Source: Niabella sp. (lineage in GTDB: Bacteria; Bacteroidota; Bacteroidia; Chitinophagales; Chitinophagaceae). From it: DNA of 64,000 bases. How positions within the stretch are numbered: the stretch's first letter is position 1; each line of letters opens with the position of its first letter. The position numbers and the translations under genes were made by a program. Shown here piece by piece: positions 27,601-35,955 of the stretch. A model generated the notes under the pieces. The model saw nothing but the letters and a program-made list of their open reading frames with translations. It made no database searches and was not told where the DNA came from. The stretch is taken from assembly GCA_027493055.1 (NCBI GenBank), contig JAPUDO010000102.1, positions 62,001 through 126,000 of the forward strand, read 5' to 3'.

Positions 27601-28630
27601 TATCATCATTTTGCAGGGTTGAAAAAGGGGTATTGTAAGCATAGCAAAGGTTGGCTCCCCCAAAATAAGTGCCCACCCATACAGAGCCGTTATTATCCTG
27701 GAAAATACTATGCACAGAGTTCTGGCTCAGGCTGTTTTTATTGGCAGAATTATGAGCTATATTTTGAATATTGCCGGTTAATGGGTTAATGATGCTGATT
27801 CCCTCCTGGGTTCCGATCCACAGGTTTTGGTTTTTATCTAAAAAAATACGGCGGATATTATTATTAATAAGGCCCTGGCTGTTGGCTTTATTGCTTTGGT
27901 TGTGTGTGAGGCTTCCGGAATGAGGGTCGAAACAATAAGCGCCGTTATTTTGAGTTCCGATCCAAATTTTATGATTTGCATCTGCTGCAATAGAGGTGAT
28001 GTTTCTAAGCTCTGCCGGCAAAGCGTGTACTAACAATGTGCTTAGCGTTGTTAAAACGGTTTTGTTATTCCTGTCTTCAAGGATGCTTACGCCTTTATCG
28101 GAACCGATCCATATTCTTCCCTGGCTGTCTTCAAAAACTGACCTAACCGTACTTTGTATCTTAAAATGTATGTTTTTTTGATGGTTCATGAGCGTCAATC
28201 CATCTGACCCTCCCATCCAAAGCCGCCCTTTGGAGTCTTCATAAATTGCCCAAACCTGTCTCCCTCCAGCATACTCAAAAGCATCTGTTTTTTCATTGTA
28301 GCGGTTCAGCCCATTTGAAGTGCCGGCCCAAACCCGGCCTTTAGTATCGGTAAAAAGAGACAGGATATTATTATGTGAGATCAGCGAAGTGTCTTCAGCG
28401 GTTCTTCTGTAGATTTTAAAACGCATTCCATCATACCGGCATAACCCGTCTGTGGTGCCCAGCCACATAAATCCCTTTTTATCCTGCGTGATGGAAATAA
28501 CGCTGTAACTGGGCAGCCCTTGTTCCACAGAAAACTGCCGGAAAGATAAAGGCTGGGACCAAAGCGTATTTATATACAGAAGCAAAAAGCCAATGCTTTG
28601 TATGAATTGTATCCATAAAGGTTTTGGCAT
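24626..28630 (-). CDS. hybrid two-component system regulator (HTCS) of the polysaccharide locus
   Basis: A 1334-residue one-protein signalling system. Parts in order: signal/TM (~6-25); a periplasmic double beta-propeller of repeated two-component-propeller units (many copies of the pattern GxxWxGTxxGL, ~30-690); a Y_Y_Y domain (~715-780, YQLEGFDKSW, YTNLPPGDYRM); a TM helix (~790-810); histidine kinase with His ~811 in NVSHDIRTHLTLI; ATPase (NLLANAFKFTPEGG, DNGLGI); receiver with phospho-Asp ~1121 in DLMISDIMMPEMDGY; and a C-terminal AraC-type HTH (VSFAVGYDDRKYFSREFK). HTCS proteins bind a released oligosaccharide in the periplasm and activate the adjacent susC/susD. It is divergent from susC. 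Confidence 0.95.
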   Translation of the reverse strand: MPKPLWIQFIQSIGFLLLYINTLWSQPLSFRQFSVEQGLPSYSVISITQDKKGFMWLGTTDGLCRYDGMRFKIYRRTAEDTSLISHNNILSLFTDTKGRVWAGTSNGLNRYNEKTDAFEYAGGRQVWAIYEDSKGRLWMGGSDGLTLMNHQKNIHFKIQSTVRSVFEDSQGRIWIGSDKGVSILEDRNNKTVLTTLSTLLVHALPAELRNITSIAADANHKIWIGTQNNGAYCFDPHSGSLTHNQSNKANSQGLINNNIRRIFLDKNQNLWIGTQEGISIINPLTGNIQNIAHNSANKNSLSQNSVHSIFQDNNGSVWVGTYFGGANLCYAYNTPFSTLQNDDKTNSISNNVVSSIEEDRKGNVWIATEGGGLNYYNKITGAFRFYKHDPKDSTSLGSNLIKEAYLDKEDNLWLGTHGGSLNVLVSGASKFIRYPINTSNSHVAEISSITEDRDQRLWVASNSGLHIFKKSGISLTALPSVKFSVRGIPKYLYRDNNNDIWIAASPGLYLLQEDHLEELDSSCTINCFQEDDHGTLWMGTNRSGLLRFNKKSRQLLPDKHPFLQSLNILGIISDSDGSLWLSSNKGLVHYFPNSKRYQLYTTADDIAGNEFNYNSFYKGRDGVFYFGGFNGITYFLPAEIKKNNFTAPLVFTGLKLDNKEVKINGTANILKENITSAPKLTFAYNQNAFTIEFALLNYIKSEKNKYEYQLEGFDKSWKETSEGSVTYTNLPPGDYRMFVKGANNDGLWSKPISVMIQVAPPFWLTWWAYCLYVLMAAAIVFIIARFFFLRVLIKKEEELHQAKLNFFTNVSHDIRTHLTLIMTPVERLLNNARDNSFMQQQLTQVKSNTNRLLGLVSELMDFRKAETNHLQLHPHRQNLIPFLQEIYESFRELSLSKNISMSMVHDEDIAEVNFDEQQLEKVFFNLLANAFKFTPEGGRIDLYISCQNSNSVIIKVSDNGLGINPAYIKNLFTNFFQVADHGLQNTGYGIGLALSKNIVELHKGTISVESTPTQNGKRGKTIFTVVLPKNAQFTSAPKLTPAPVSHPMPELVSFFVTPEKDPGKDVLAGLKKYTLLIVEDNAELVQLIKETLAPLYNIITAENGQTGWDAATSEIPDLMISDIMMPEMDGYALCEKIRQDERTCHIPVILLTAKSAQTDQVTGLRQGADLYLTKPFSIKVLELSIQNLLAARERLKQKQLKELASLSVISEEKSPSEEDLPSNNLDKAFLEKVILLIDQHIDNPGFGVDMLSRKVAMSAPVLYKKLRALTNMSVNEFIKLQRFKKAAELLAQKRLTVNEVSFAVGYDDRKYFSREFKKYFGVSPSEYGANIESG

Positions 28631-28719
28631 GGTACAAATTAAGCGGAAATGTTAAGAAAAGCTTACAAGGAAGCAGGAAATTTAAAATTTTTTTAAACAA
28701 GCTCATTTTCAAAGATATT

Positions 28720-28762
28720 AAAACTGTAAGTTGTTGATTGAAAATCAACAACTTACAGTTTT
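28720..28762. promoter_or_regulatory. perfect 20-bp-arm palindrome between HTCS and susC
   Basis: The left arm (28720-28739) begins AAAACTGTAAGTTG and the right arm (28743-28762) is its exact reverse complement, with only GAA between them. It lies in the 263-base divergent gap, 89 bases upstream of the HTCS start and 131 bases upstream of susC. Because transcription leaves the region in both directions, it is unlikely to be an ordinary terminator; an operator, an attenuating leader hairpin on the HTCS transcript or a mobile-element relic are the alternatives. Confidence 0.6.
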
Positions 28763-28893
28763 GTTTAAGAAATTCACCCCAAAAGTTTAGAAAATTCCCC
28801 GCCCTCGCTTCTTTTCAATGATACATTGCAAGTGTTAATTTTTTTAACGATTGTTTTTCAGTATGCTTTTTTTATTATACAAAAATCACAACT

Positions 28894-31800
28894 ATGCTAT
28901 TTAAAAAGACGATGCATGTTTTAGGCCCGGTTCGGCACCTGGTCCTGATTAAACTCCTGTTTTGTATTTCCTTATGGGCTGCCGCTCAAACGCGCACCAT
29001 TTCAGGTACCGTTATGGATGACCAGGGAAAAGCGGTTTCGGGGGCCTCTGTTTTGGTGAAAGGAACCAATATGGGTACTAATACCAATAAGGAGGGAATG
29101 TTTACGATCACTGCTGCACCCAACAGTGTGCTGGTCATTTCTTATGTGGGTTATGAAACATTGGAACAGAATGTGGGATCACAGCAGGAGATAGCTGTGG
29201 CATTAAAATCTGCACAGGCTGCAATGGATGAAGTGGTGGTTGTGGGTTATGGTACGCAGAAAAAAGTAAACCTTACCGGATCTGTATCTTCCATTGGCGC
29301 GGAAAAGATCGCCAACCGTCCGGTAATGAACCTCTCCTCCACTCTGGCGGGAGCTGCTCCTGGAGTGCGTGTAACACAGGGACGGGGAAATCCTGGCGAT
29401 GAAGGCGTATCTATCCAGGTGCGGGGAACTGGTTCTTTTAATAATAGCTCGCCTTTGGTACTGGTAGACGGAGTGGTTGCAGATATGGTTCCGGTGAATT
29501 CGGACGATGTTGAAAGTATTTCAATTTTAAAGGACGCTGCTTCGGCAGCAATTTATGGTTCGAGAGCTGCCAATGGTGTTATTTTGGTGACTACTAAAAA
29601 AGGAAAAAGGAACCAGTCTCCCAGGGTTACATTCAACGCGTTATATGCCAATGAAAAAGCGATGACAGATCTGAAATTTATGTCCAACACAGCCGACTGG
29701 ATGGAACTGCATAATATAGCAAAGACCAATGTTACCGGCGCTATTGCCACAGACTATTTACAGCAGACCATAGATGACTGGCGTGCCGCAAATGCCAACC
29801 CCAACGGTACATATACTAACCCGGTTACGGGACAAACCATTCCCAACTGGTTAGCGTATCCAAACACAGACTGGGCTCAGGTTATTTTTCAGCCTGAGAT
29901 TTATCAGCGATATGGAGTATCGGTTTCCGGTGGCAGCAAAAATTCTAATTATTTAATGTCGCTGGGCTACCAGAACAACCCAGGTACATTACCTAATACC
30001 GGAATGAAGCGCTTTAATGTAAGAGCGAACCTCGAAAGCAAAATCGCCGATATCATTACTTTTGGTACACAAACCTACGCTACTAAAGAATATAAAAAGC
30101 CTGGCAGCACCGATATGACTTATTTGCTCCAGGCTTTCCCGGGAATGACTCCGGAATACAACGGTTTGTACGGAGCCAGCGAAGATCCGAATACTACATC
30201 GCAAAACAATATCCTGCAGTCTGTGGTTTCCAGGGGAGGGTTGAACGAATTCACCCGCATCAATACCACATGGTACGCCAATGTCGAACTATGGAAAGGT
30301 CTTATTGCCGAAACAAGGTTTAACTATAGTGAATATATGCGACAAGACGAAAATTATTCTCAGAATATTCCGCAGTACAGTTTCCGCGAAAGTTTTGATA
30401 CACCCAAAGAGGGTGTTGGTAACTTAGACCAGGCTACAAGTTATCGCTATGCCTATACATCCAACAGCTATACGGCCAACCTTTTGTTGCGATATAACCG
30501 CAGCTTTGGCAAGCACGATGTAGGCGGCTTATTAGGCTACGAGCAGTACCATGCCCAAAATAGCGGATTTAATGCGACCAGGAAGGGCTTATTGGATTGG
30601 AGCGTTACCGATATTACATCCGGAGCAACCATGGAGGCTATCGGGGGCTCTGCAAAAGAAGAGTATGCCATGCTTTCATATTTTGGCCGTGTGAACTATG
30701 CTTTCGACCGTAAATACCTGTTTGAAGCCAATTTTCGCTCAGATGCGTCATCTAAATTTGCTCCAGGTCATCGCACAGGACTTTTTCCTTCGTTTTCAGC
30801 GGGATGGGTGGTGAGCAACGAACCCTTCTTTGCGGGAGCAAAAAATATGGTGAACTATTTGAAATTAAGAGGGTCTTATGGTACCCTGGGTAACACGGTA
30901 AGTGGTAACTACGACTGGCAAACCCTGTATCAGAAAGTAAATAATGTGTTTAATGAGCAGGTGGCTAATGGTGTAATACAGCAAACTATTCAGAACCTTA
31001 GCTTGTCGTGGGAAAAATTAACCACTTACAATCTGGGTGTTGAAGCTAAATTTTTAAAAAACCGCCTGAGTACGGAGATAGATCTTTATTATCGTCATAC
31101 ATCGGATATCCTTACAGCAGCGATTATATACCGTACAATGGGGAATATCAATGCGCCGATGGAGAATACGGCCTCGCTGGGCAATAAAGGCATTGAGATT
31201 ACGCTGGGCTGGAATGACCGTGTGGGTGATTTCAGGTATGGTATCAGCGGTAACGTGAGTTATAATATTAATAAGGTAACCGATTTTAAGGGCGCTTTAA
31301 ATTATGTCCAGGATGCATCTACGCTTGATATCTGGAAAAATCCTACCTGGCGCTATACCAACCTGGCCGATGTATCTACGGGCGGTGATACACGCAGGGT
31401 AGAAGGCCACATGATTGATGAGTGGTTCCTGCGCAGGCCTTATGCTGGAAACGGGACGTATACCAACTCAGACGGTTCTGTAAACCCCAATGGTGGTCCT
31501 AAGGATGGTATGATACGTACCAAGGCAGACCTCGAATGGGTAAAATCTATGATTGCGGCGGGGTACACTTTTGGTAACGGCGCTGGAAATAACGTAGGTA
31601 TCGGAGCGGCCAACATCTGGTATGGCCAAATGATTATGGCGGATCTAAATGGCGATGGAAAATATGGTAATGATGATGACCGGGATTTTCTTGGCAAATC
31701 TGCCACGCCCAAATTTATATTTGGTTTAAATATGACTGCCGCCTGGAAAGGTATTGATTTGAGCATGCTTTGGTCCGGACGTGCAGGTTCTTATCATTAT

Positions 31801-32244
31801 ATTAACGAACGTGGAGCAAACGGATCTATCCTGGCCAATACCCGGGATGCGGTTCCGGCAGACGCCTGGACTAAATATTATTTTTATAATGCCATAAAAG
31901 CAAATACCGATTATGCGAACTATGATCCTGCAACAGATGCCGACGCAAATGTAAACGGGAAATTCCCACGCCTGCTGTCTGCAAGCTCAATAATGCCGAC
32001 TAATACCTTTTACCTGTACAATTCATCTTATCTGAAGCTAAAATCTTTGCAAGTGGGCTATACCGTTCCTCAAAGATGGGTAAGCGGGGCCAGGATAAGC
32101 GATCTGCGGGTATTTTTCTCGGGGGAAAACCTGATCACTATCAAGAATAAAAATTTCGAGGGGGTAGATCCCGAATTGGGCAATTCTATAATTGTTTATC
32201 CAATAGCAAGATTATATTCTGCGGGAATTACACTTACATTTTAA
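28894..32244 (+). CDS. SusC-family TonB-dependent outer-membrane transporter
   Basis: A 1116-residue SusC-like transporter importing oligosaccharides across the outer membrane together with SusD. Signal peptide (LLFCISLWAAAQ), a carboxypeptidase-D-like domain (TISGTVMDDQGKAVSGASVLV, ~33-115), a TonB-box region (MDEVVVVGYGTQKKVNLTG), the plug domain (VRGTGSFNNSSPLVLVDGV), then a long 22-strand barrel ending in aromatic RLYSAGITLTF. No STN domain is seen, which agrees with control by the HTCS rather than by an ECF sigma/anti-sigma pair. Twenty bases separate its stop from the earliest in-frame start of the next gene; susD proper follows. Confidence 0.97.
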   Translation: MLFKKTMHVLGPVRHLVLIKLLFCISLWAAAQTRTISGTVMDDQGKAVSGASVLVKGTNMGTNTNKEGMFTITAAPNSVLVISYVGYETLEQNVGSQQEIAVALKSAQAAMDEVVVVGYGTQKKVNLTGSVSSIGAEKIANRPVMNLSSTLAGAAPGVRVTQGRGNPGDEGVSIQVRGTGSFNNSSPLVLVDGVVADMVPVNSDDVESISILKDAASAAIYGSRAANGVILVTTKKGKRNQSPRVTFNALYANEKAMTDLKFMSNTADWMELHNIAKTNVTGAIATDYLQQTIDDWRAANANPNGTYTNPVTGQTIPNWLAYPNTDWAQVIFQPEIYQRYGVSVSGGSKNSNYLMSLGYQNNPGTLPNTGMKRFNVRANLESKIADIITFGTQTYATKEYKKPGSTDMTYLLQAFPGMTPEYNGLYGASEDPNTTSQNNILQSVVSRGGLNEFTRINTTWYANVELWKGLIAETRFNYSEYMRQDENYSQNIPQYSFRESFDTPKEGVGNLDQATSYRYAYTSNSYTANLLLRYNRSFGKHDVGGLLGYEQYHAQNSGFNATRKGLLDWSVTDITSGATMEAIGGSAKEEYAMLSYFGRVNYAFDRKYLFEANFRSDASSKFAPGHRTGLFPSFSAGWVVSNEPFFAGAKNMVNYLKLRGSYGTLGNTVSGNYDWQTLYQKVNNVFNEQVANGVIQQTIQNLSLSWEKLTTYNLGVEAKFLKNRLSTEIDLYYRHTSDILTAAIIYRTMGNINAPMENTASLGNKGIEITLGWNDRVGDFRYGISGNVSYNINKVTDFKGALNYVQDASTLDIWKNPTWRYTNLADVSTGGDTRRVEGHMIDEWFLRRPYAGNGTYTNSDGSVNPNGGPKDGMIRTKADLEWVKSMIAAGYTFGNGAGNNVGIGAANIWYGQMIMADLNGDGKYGNDDDRDFLGKSATPKFIFGLNMTAAWKGIDLSMLWSGRAGSYHYINERGANGSILANTRDAVPADAWTKYYFYNAIKANTDYANYDPATDADANVNGKFPRLLSASSIMPTNTFYLYNSSYLKLKSLQVGYTVPQRWVSGARISDLRVFFSGENLITIKNKNFEGVDPELGNSIIVYPIARLYSAGITLTF

Positions 32245-32332
32245 AAACTCTTAGTAATGTGATTTGAAATATTGCTGGGTACAATTATTAGCAACATTTC
32301 GTTTTAACATTAAAACAATAAAAAGTAAACAC

Positions 32333-34225
32333 ATGAAAAAGATAATATATTTTTTAACCATAGCTTGTGTCGCAGGTACGTTTTTGGCATGTAATAAGCT
32401 ATTGGAAACGGCGCCTACCAACAAAATATCTTCGGGCACCATGTGGACAACAGAAAGCCTAGTAGATCAGGGAGTAATAGGCGTGTACTATTCATTGCAA
32501 AGGCCGGTACCCAGCGATGGTATTGTAGGCGAAGGCGGGGTAAATATGGGGTATTATGGATTTGAAGCTTTTGGCATGAGCGGCCAGGGGGAGTACGCCC
32601 TGAATAATCTTTTCTCCAGTAATATTAATCCCAATAACAACACTTTCAATTTCATGTGGAAGTGGTTTTATGATGGTATTCACCGCTCCAATGATGCCAT
32701 TGCTCATATTCCGGGTGCGCCAATGAATGATGCAAAGAAAAGCCGTTTAGTGGCCGAGTGTAAAGTGCTGCGCGGTTTTTTCTATATGCGGTTAAACGAA
32801 TTATTTGGCCGCGAAGGACTGGGTGTGCCGCTTTATACAGAGCCCATAGATCCTTCTCAGGCTACTAAAGGGCAAAGCCCCGAAGCCGATGTGTGGGCGC
32901 AGGTGATACAAGACCTTACGGATGCCATTAATGAGCCGAACTTACCCAATAACCAGATTCAGGGAGAAGGCCGGATGAGCAAAGGTGCCGCCTATGCTTT
33001 AAGAGGACGAGCCTACTTAATCACTAAAAAATATGATTTGGCCGTGGCTGACTTTGCCAAAGTAGGCGAAATGGGTTACAAGCTTTTTGCTAATTACAGG
33101 CAATTGTTTAAAGTGGCCAATGAACGCTGCGAAGAAATGATCATGAGTGTACAGTATATAGAGGAACCAGACGGATATGGCTCAAGGTTACAAAAATATT
33201 GTGCAGCTTGGAGCCAGGGAGCGAAAGATGGCGCCGGCTGCTGGACCGACTTACAAGCTACACCGGCTATAGTAAACCTGTATGAAGTAATAGTGGATAA
33301 TAATACCGTAAAGCCATTTAACTGGACCGATTTCTTCCCGCAATGGAATACGATCAGCGCAGCTACTACAGCCAACCGGAAAGTATTTTTTATCCGTGAT
33401 CAGAAAATAAACGGAACAGATATACACGCTACCGTAACCTCGCTTATTACAGGTGAATTGAATAAATTAGACGCTTCTACCAGGGCGCTGTATTTGCCCG
33501 AAGGCAATGAAGCCCGACTAAAAGCGGCTTATGCCAACAGGGATCCCCGCTTAGCGTATAATATAGTGACACCGTATTCCGATTATAAAGGTGTTAACAG
33601 TACCAGGACAGCAGACGCTACCTACACATTCCGGTTCCCTGCCAACAAATATTATGCAGACCAGGCGTCTGCAGAGCCTAATTTAAGAACCGGGTTGCCT
33701 GCTACTTATTATACATCCGGTACCTGTAATGCACAGGCAGAATTCAAATATATCCACCGCAAATTTGTAGGTGAAGGTTTGGAGTATGCACGCAGGCAAA
33801 GCAACCCCGTGGATGAGCCAATTATTCGTTACGCCGATGTGTTGTTATTATGGGCTGAAGCTTTGGTTGAAATGAATGACCTGAACGGAGCAATGGCAAA
33901 AGTAAAACAGGTAAGGGATCGCGTGGGCATACCCACAATGTCCTCTTCCTTTGCCAGCCAAACCGCGGCTCGTAATTATGTGCGTGATGAACGCCGCCGG
34001 GAGTTTGTAAATGAAGGCGTGAATTTCTTTGATGAAATGCGCTGGAAAACGTTGAAAGAAACAAAGTATAGTGAGAGAGTAGCACAGCATGCCTGGGGCG
34101 GTACCGAAAATACAGGCGGCACCACTTATGAATGGGTTGGTGACTATTTTTACACATGGCCGGTGCCTAAAGCAGAAGTTGAGCTAAACAGAAATCTTAC
34201 ACCTACGCCGGGCTGGGTATATTAA
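32333..34225 (+). CDS. SusD-family surface glycan-binding lipoprotein
   Basis: A 630-residue SusD/RagB protein, the lid over the SusC barrel that binds the glycan on the cell surface. I chose the ATG at 32333 because it starts the lipoprotein signal MKKIIYFLTIACVAGTFLAC (lipid-anchored Cys at ~20); an upstream in-frame ATG at 32264 would add 23 non-signal residues. The N-terminal TPR-like region (WKWFYDGIHRSNDAI, VAECKVLRGFFYMRL) and the C-terminal SusD block (RDERRREFVNEGVNFFDEMRW) are clear. It is somewhat longer than the ~520-580 residues of many SusD proteins. A strong hairpin follows 9 bases after the stop. Confidence 0.96.
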   Translation: MKKIIYFLTIACVAGTFLACNKLLETAPTNKISSGTMWTTESLVDQGVIGVYYSLQRPVPSDGIVGEGGVNMGYYGFEAFGMSGQGEYALNNLFSSNINPNNNTFNFMWKWFYDGIHRSNDAIAHIPGAPMNDAKKSRLVAECKVLRGFFYMRLNELFGREGLGVPLYTEPIDPSQATKGQSPEADVWAQVIQDLTDAINEPNLPNNQIQGEGRMSKGAAYALRGRAYLITKKYDLAVADFAKVGEMGYKLFANYRQLFKVANERCEEMIMSVQYIEEPDGYGSRLQKYCAAWSQGAKDGAGCWTDLQATPAIVNLYEVIVDNNTVKPFNWTDFFPQWNTISAATTANRKVFFIRDQKINGTDIHATVTSLITGELNKLDASTRALYLPEGNEARLKAAYANRDPRLAYNIVTPYSDYKGVNSTRTADATYTFRFPANKYYADQASAEPNLRTGLPATYYTSGTCNAQAEFKYIHRKFVGEGLEYARRQSNPVDEPIIRYADVLLLWAEALVEMNDLNGAMAKVKQVRDRVGIPTMSSSFASQTAARNYVRDERRREFVNEGVNFFDEMRWKTLKETKYSERVAQHAWGGTENTGGTTYEWVGDYFYTWPVPKAEVELNRNLTPTPGWVY

Positions 34226-34234
34226 GATTTTTAA

Positions 34235-34274
34235 TATTTTCCCGGGAATGGCTCCGGCTATTCCCGGGAAAATA
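34235..34274 (+). terminator. strong hairpin after susD (terminator or attenuator)
   Basis: A perfect 15-bp stem, TATTTTCCCGGGAAT / ATTCCCGGGAAAATA, with the 10-base loop GGCTCCGGCT. Each arm contains the palindrome TTCCCGGGAA. There is no long T-tract after it, so partial termination or mRNA stabilisation of susC-susD is likely; downstream enzyme genes have the same orientation. Confidence 0.65.
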
Positions 34275-34311
34275 ATTTATAAACGAGAACCTGTGTTAAA
34301 AGCTGATTTAT

Positions 34312-35898
34312 ATGAAATGGATTCCGTTATTAGTTTTTTGTGCATTTCTGTATGACTGTAAAAAACCGGCAGAAGCGGCCGGCAGGAAAATGACTCCGGT
34401 CAGTAATGGGCAACACAAACCGGCGGTATACTATATAAACCCGGAGGGGAATGATAGTAATACCGGCCTTAGCGCTTCAGCAGCATGGAAAACACTGTCT
34501 AAAGTAAATTCGGTAACTTTTTATCCCGGAGACAGCATATTGCTGAAAAGCGGAGGCGTATGGAAAGAAACCTTGCAGCCAAAAGGCTCGGGAAAAGAGG
34601 GCGCGCTTATTGTTATTGATAAATATGGCGGAGACAAAAAGCCGGTAATTAATGGCGGTGGAAAAACAAATGGCTCCAGCACATTACTTTTAAACAAAGT
34701 TTCTTACTGGGAAGTAAATAACCTGGAAATAACCAATAAAGTGCCGGACGGAACTATTTATGCCGCTACCGGGATAAGGGTGAATGGCGGAGACAGCCCC
34801 GGACCTTTCTGCACAAATATTGCCATTAAAAACTGCTATGTGCATGATGTGAATGCTGCAACAGCCAAACAAATCAACTATGTTAAAGGAACCGGAGGAA
34901 TTATTATTAGCGGCAAGCTAAGCGATGTATTAGTTCAAAGCTGCCACATTTCCAACTGCTCTGTAGAGGGACTGCGTACTACGGGTTTTTCGGAGATGGC
35001 TAACCGGTCAAAAAATATTGTATTTGATAATAACCTGATTGAAAATATTTATGGCGATGGTATTGTTATGGCACAGGTGAGCGGTGGCAGCCGGGTTACA
35101 AACAATACCGTTTATAACGCCTGTATGACCAACGATATTAATTTTGCGGGTATATGGACGGTTGCGAGCCTCAATACTATTATATCCCGCAATGAAGTAT
35201 ATGGAATGAAAGGCGGCGGCCCTAATGATGGCATGGCCTTCGATGCAGACGGATGGGATGACCTTTCTGCCACAGAAGGAGATGTTTTTGAATATAATTA
35301 CTCGCACGATAACAACGGAGGCTTTTTCCTGTTTATGTCTAAGGCCAACAATATTACCGTAAGATATAATGTAAGTGTAAATGACGTAGGAACTACCGGG
35401 CGTAAGAAACTATTCCTTATTCAAAACAGCTCCAATAAAGATCGCTTTGTGTACAATAATGTATTCTATATAAAGAATCCTGTAGAGATGTTGTTTTGGG
35501 AGGGTTCGGGTGCTGAGTTTTCCAATAATATATTTTATACAACAGCAGCTATAAATACACTTGCTGATAAAACGCCTGATAACAGAACCCGGTTTTACAA
35601 TAATTGTTTTTATCCTTCAGCAACATTTGCAGCCCTTGATTGGGGCACTTCCATGCGTAGCAATAATTTTTATAATGATCCTTTATTTGTAAACCCTGCA
35701 GGGGGTTCTGGATTGAAAGCAGCAGGCGGATATAGCATAAGTGCTGCTTCCCCTTGCCGGAATGCGGGAATGGTTATTGGGAATAATGGAGGAAAAGACT
35801 TTTCAGGGAATAGTCTTCCTGCAGGAAACCCTGATGTAGGTGCTTTTCAGTATGCCGTTATGTTACAGGCAGGCAGTTCATTGGCAAAAACAAAATAA
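34312..35898 (+). CDS. right-handed parallel beta-helix protein of the locus, exported
   Basis: A 528-residue exported protein with a short hydrophobic leader containing a Cys (FLYDCKK), so it may be a lipoprotein, although the lipobox is not canonical. The mature part starts with YYINPEGNDSNTGLSASAAW, the usual opening of beta-helix carbohydrate-active proteins, and continues with many PbH1-type rungs (VNNLEITNK, IKNCYVHDVN, FDNNLIENIYGDGI). Such proteins include polysaccharide lyases and mannuronan-epimerase-like enzymes; no family-specific catalytic triad could be assigned by eye. Its place between susD and the GH88 gene argues for a role on the same uronate glycan. Confidence 0.75.
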   Translation: MKWIPLLVFCAFLYDCKKPAEAAGRKMTPVSNGQHKPAVYYINPEGNDSNTGLSASAAWKTLSKVNSVTFYPGDSILLKSGGVWKETLQPKGSGKEGALIVIDKYGGDKKPVINGGGKTNGSSTLLLNKVSYWEVNNLEITNKVPDGTIYAATGIRVNGGDSPGPFCTNIAIKNCYVHDVNAATAKQINYVKGTGGIIISGKLSDVLVQSCHISNCSVEGLRTTGFSEMANRSKNIVFDNNLIENIYGDGIVMAQVSGGSRVTNNTVYNACMTNDINFAGIWTVASLNTIISRNEVYGMKGGGPNDGMAFDADGWDDLSATEGDVFEYNYSHDNNGGFFLFMSKANNITVRYNVSVNDVGTTGRKKLFLIQNSSNKDRFVYNNVFYIKNPVEMLFWEGSGAEFSNNIFYTTAAINTLADKTPDNRTRFYNNCFYPSATFAALDWGTSMRSNNFYNDPLFVNPAGGSGLKAAGGYSISAASPCRNAGMVIGNNGGKDFSGNSLPAGNPDVGAFQYAVMLQAGSSLAKTK

Positions 35899-35955
35899 CA
35901 GTATTGAAATTACAAATAATATAACTTTAAATAACTTCAATTTGTATATTTAAAA

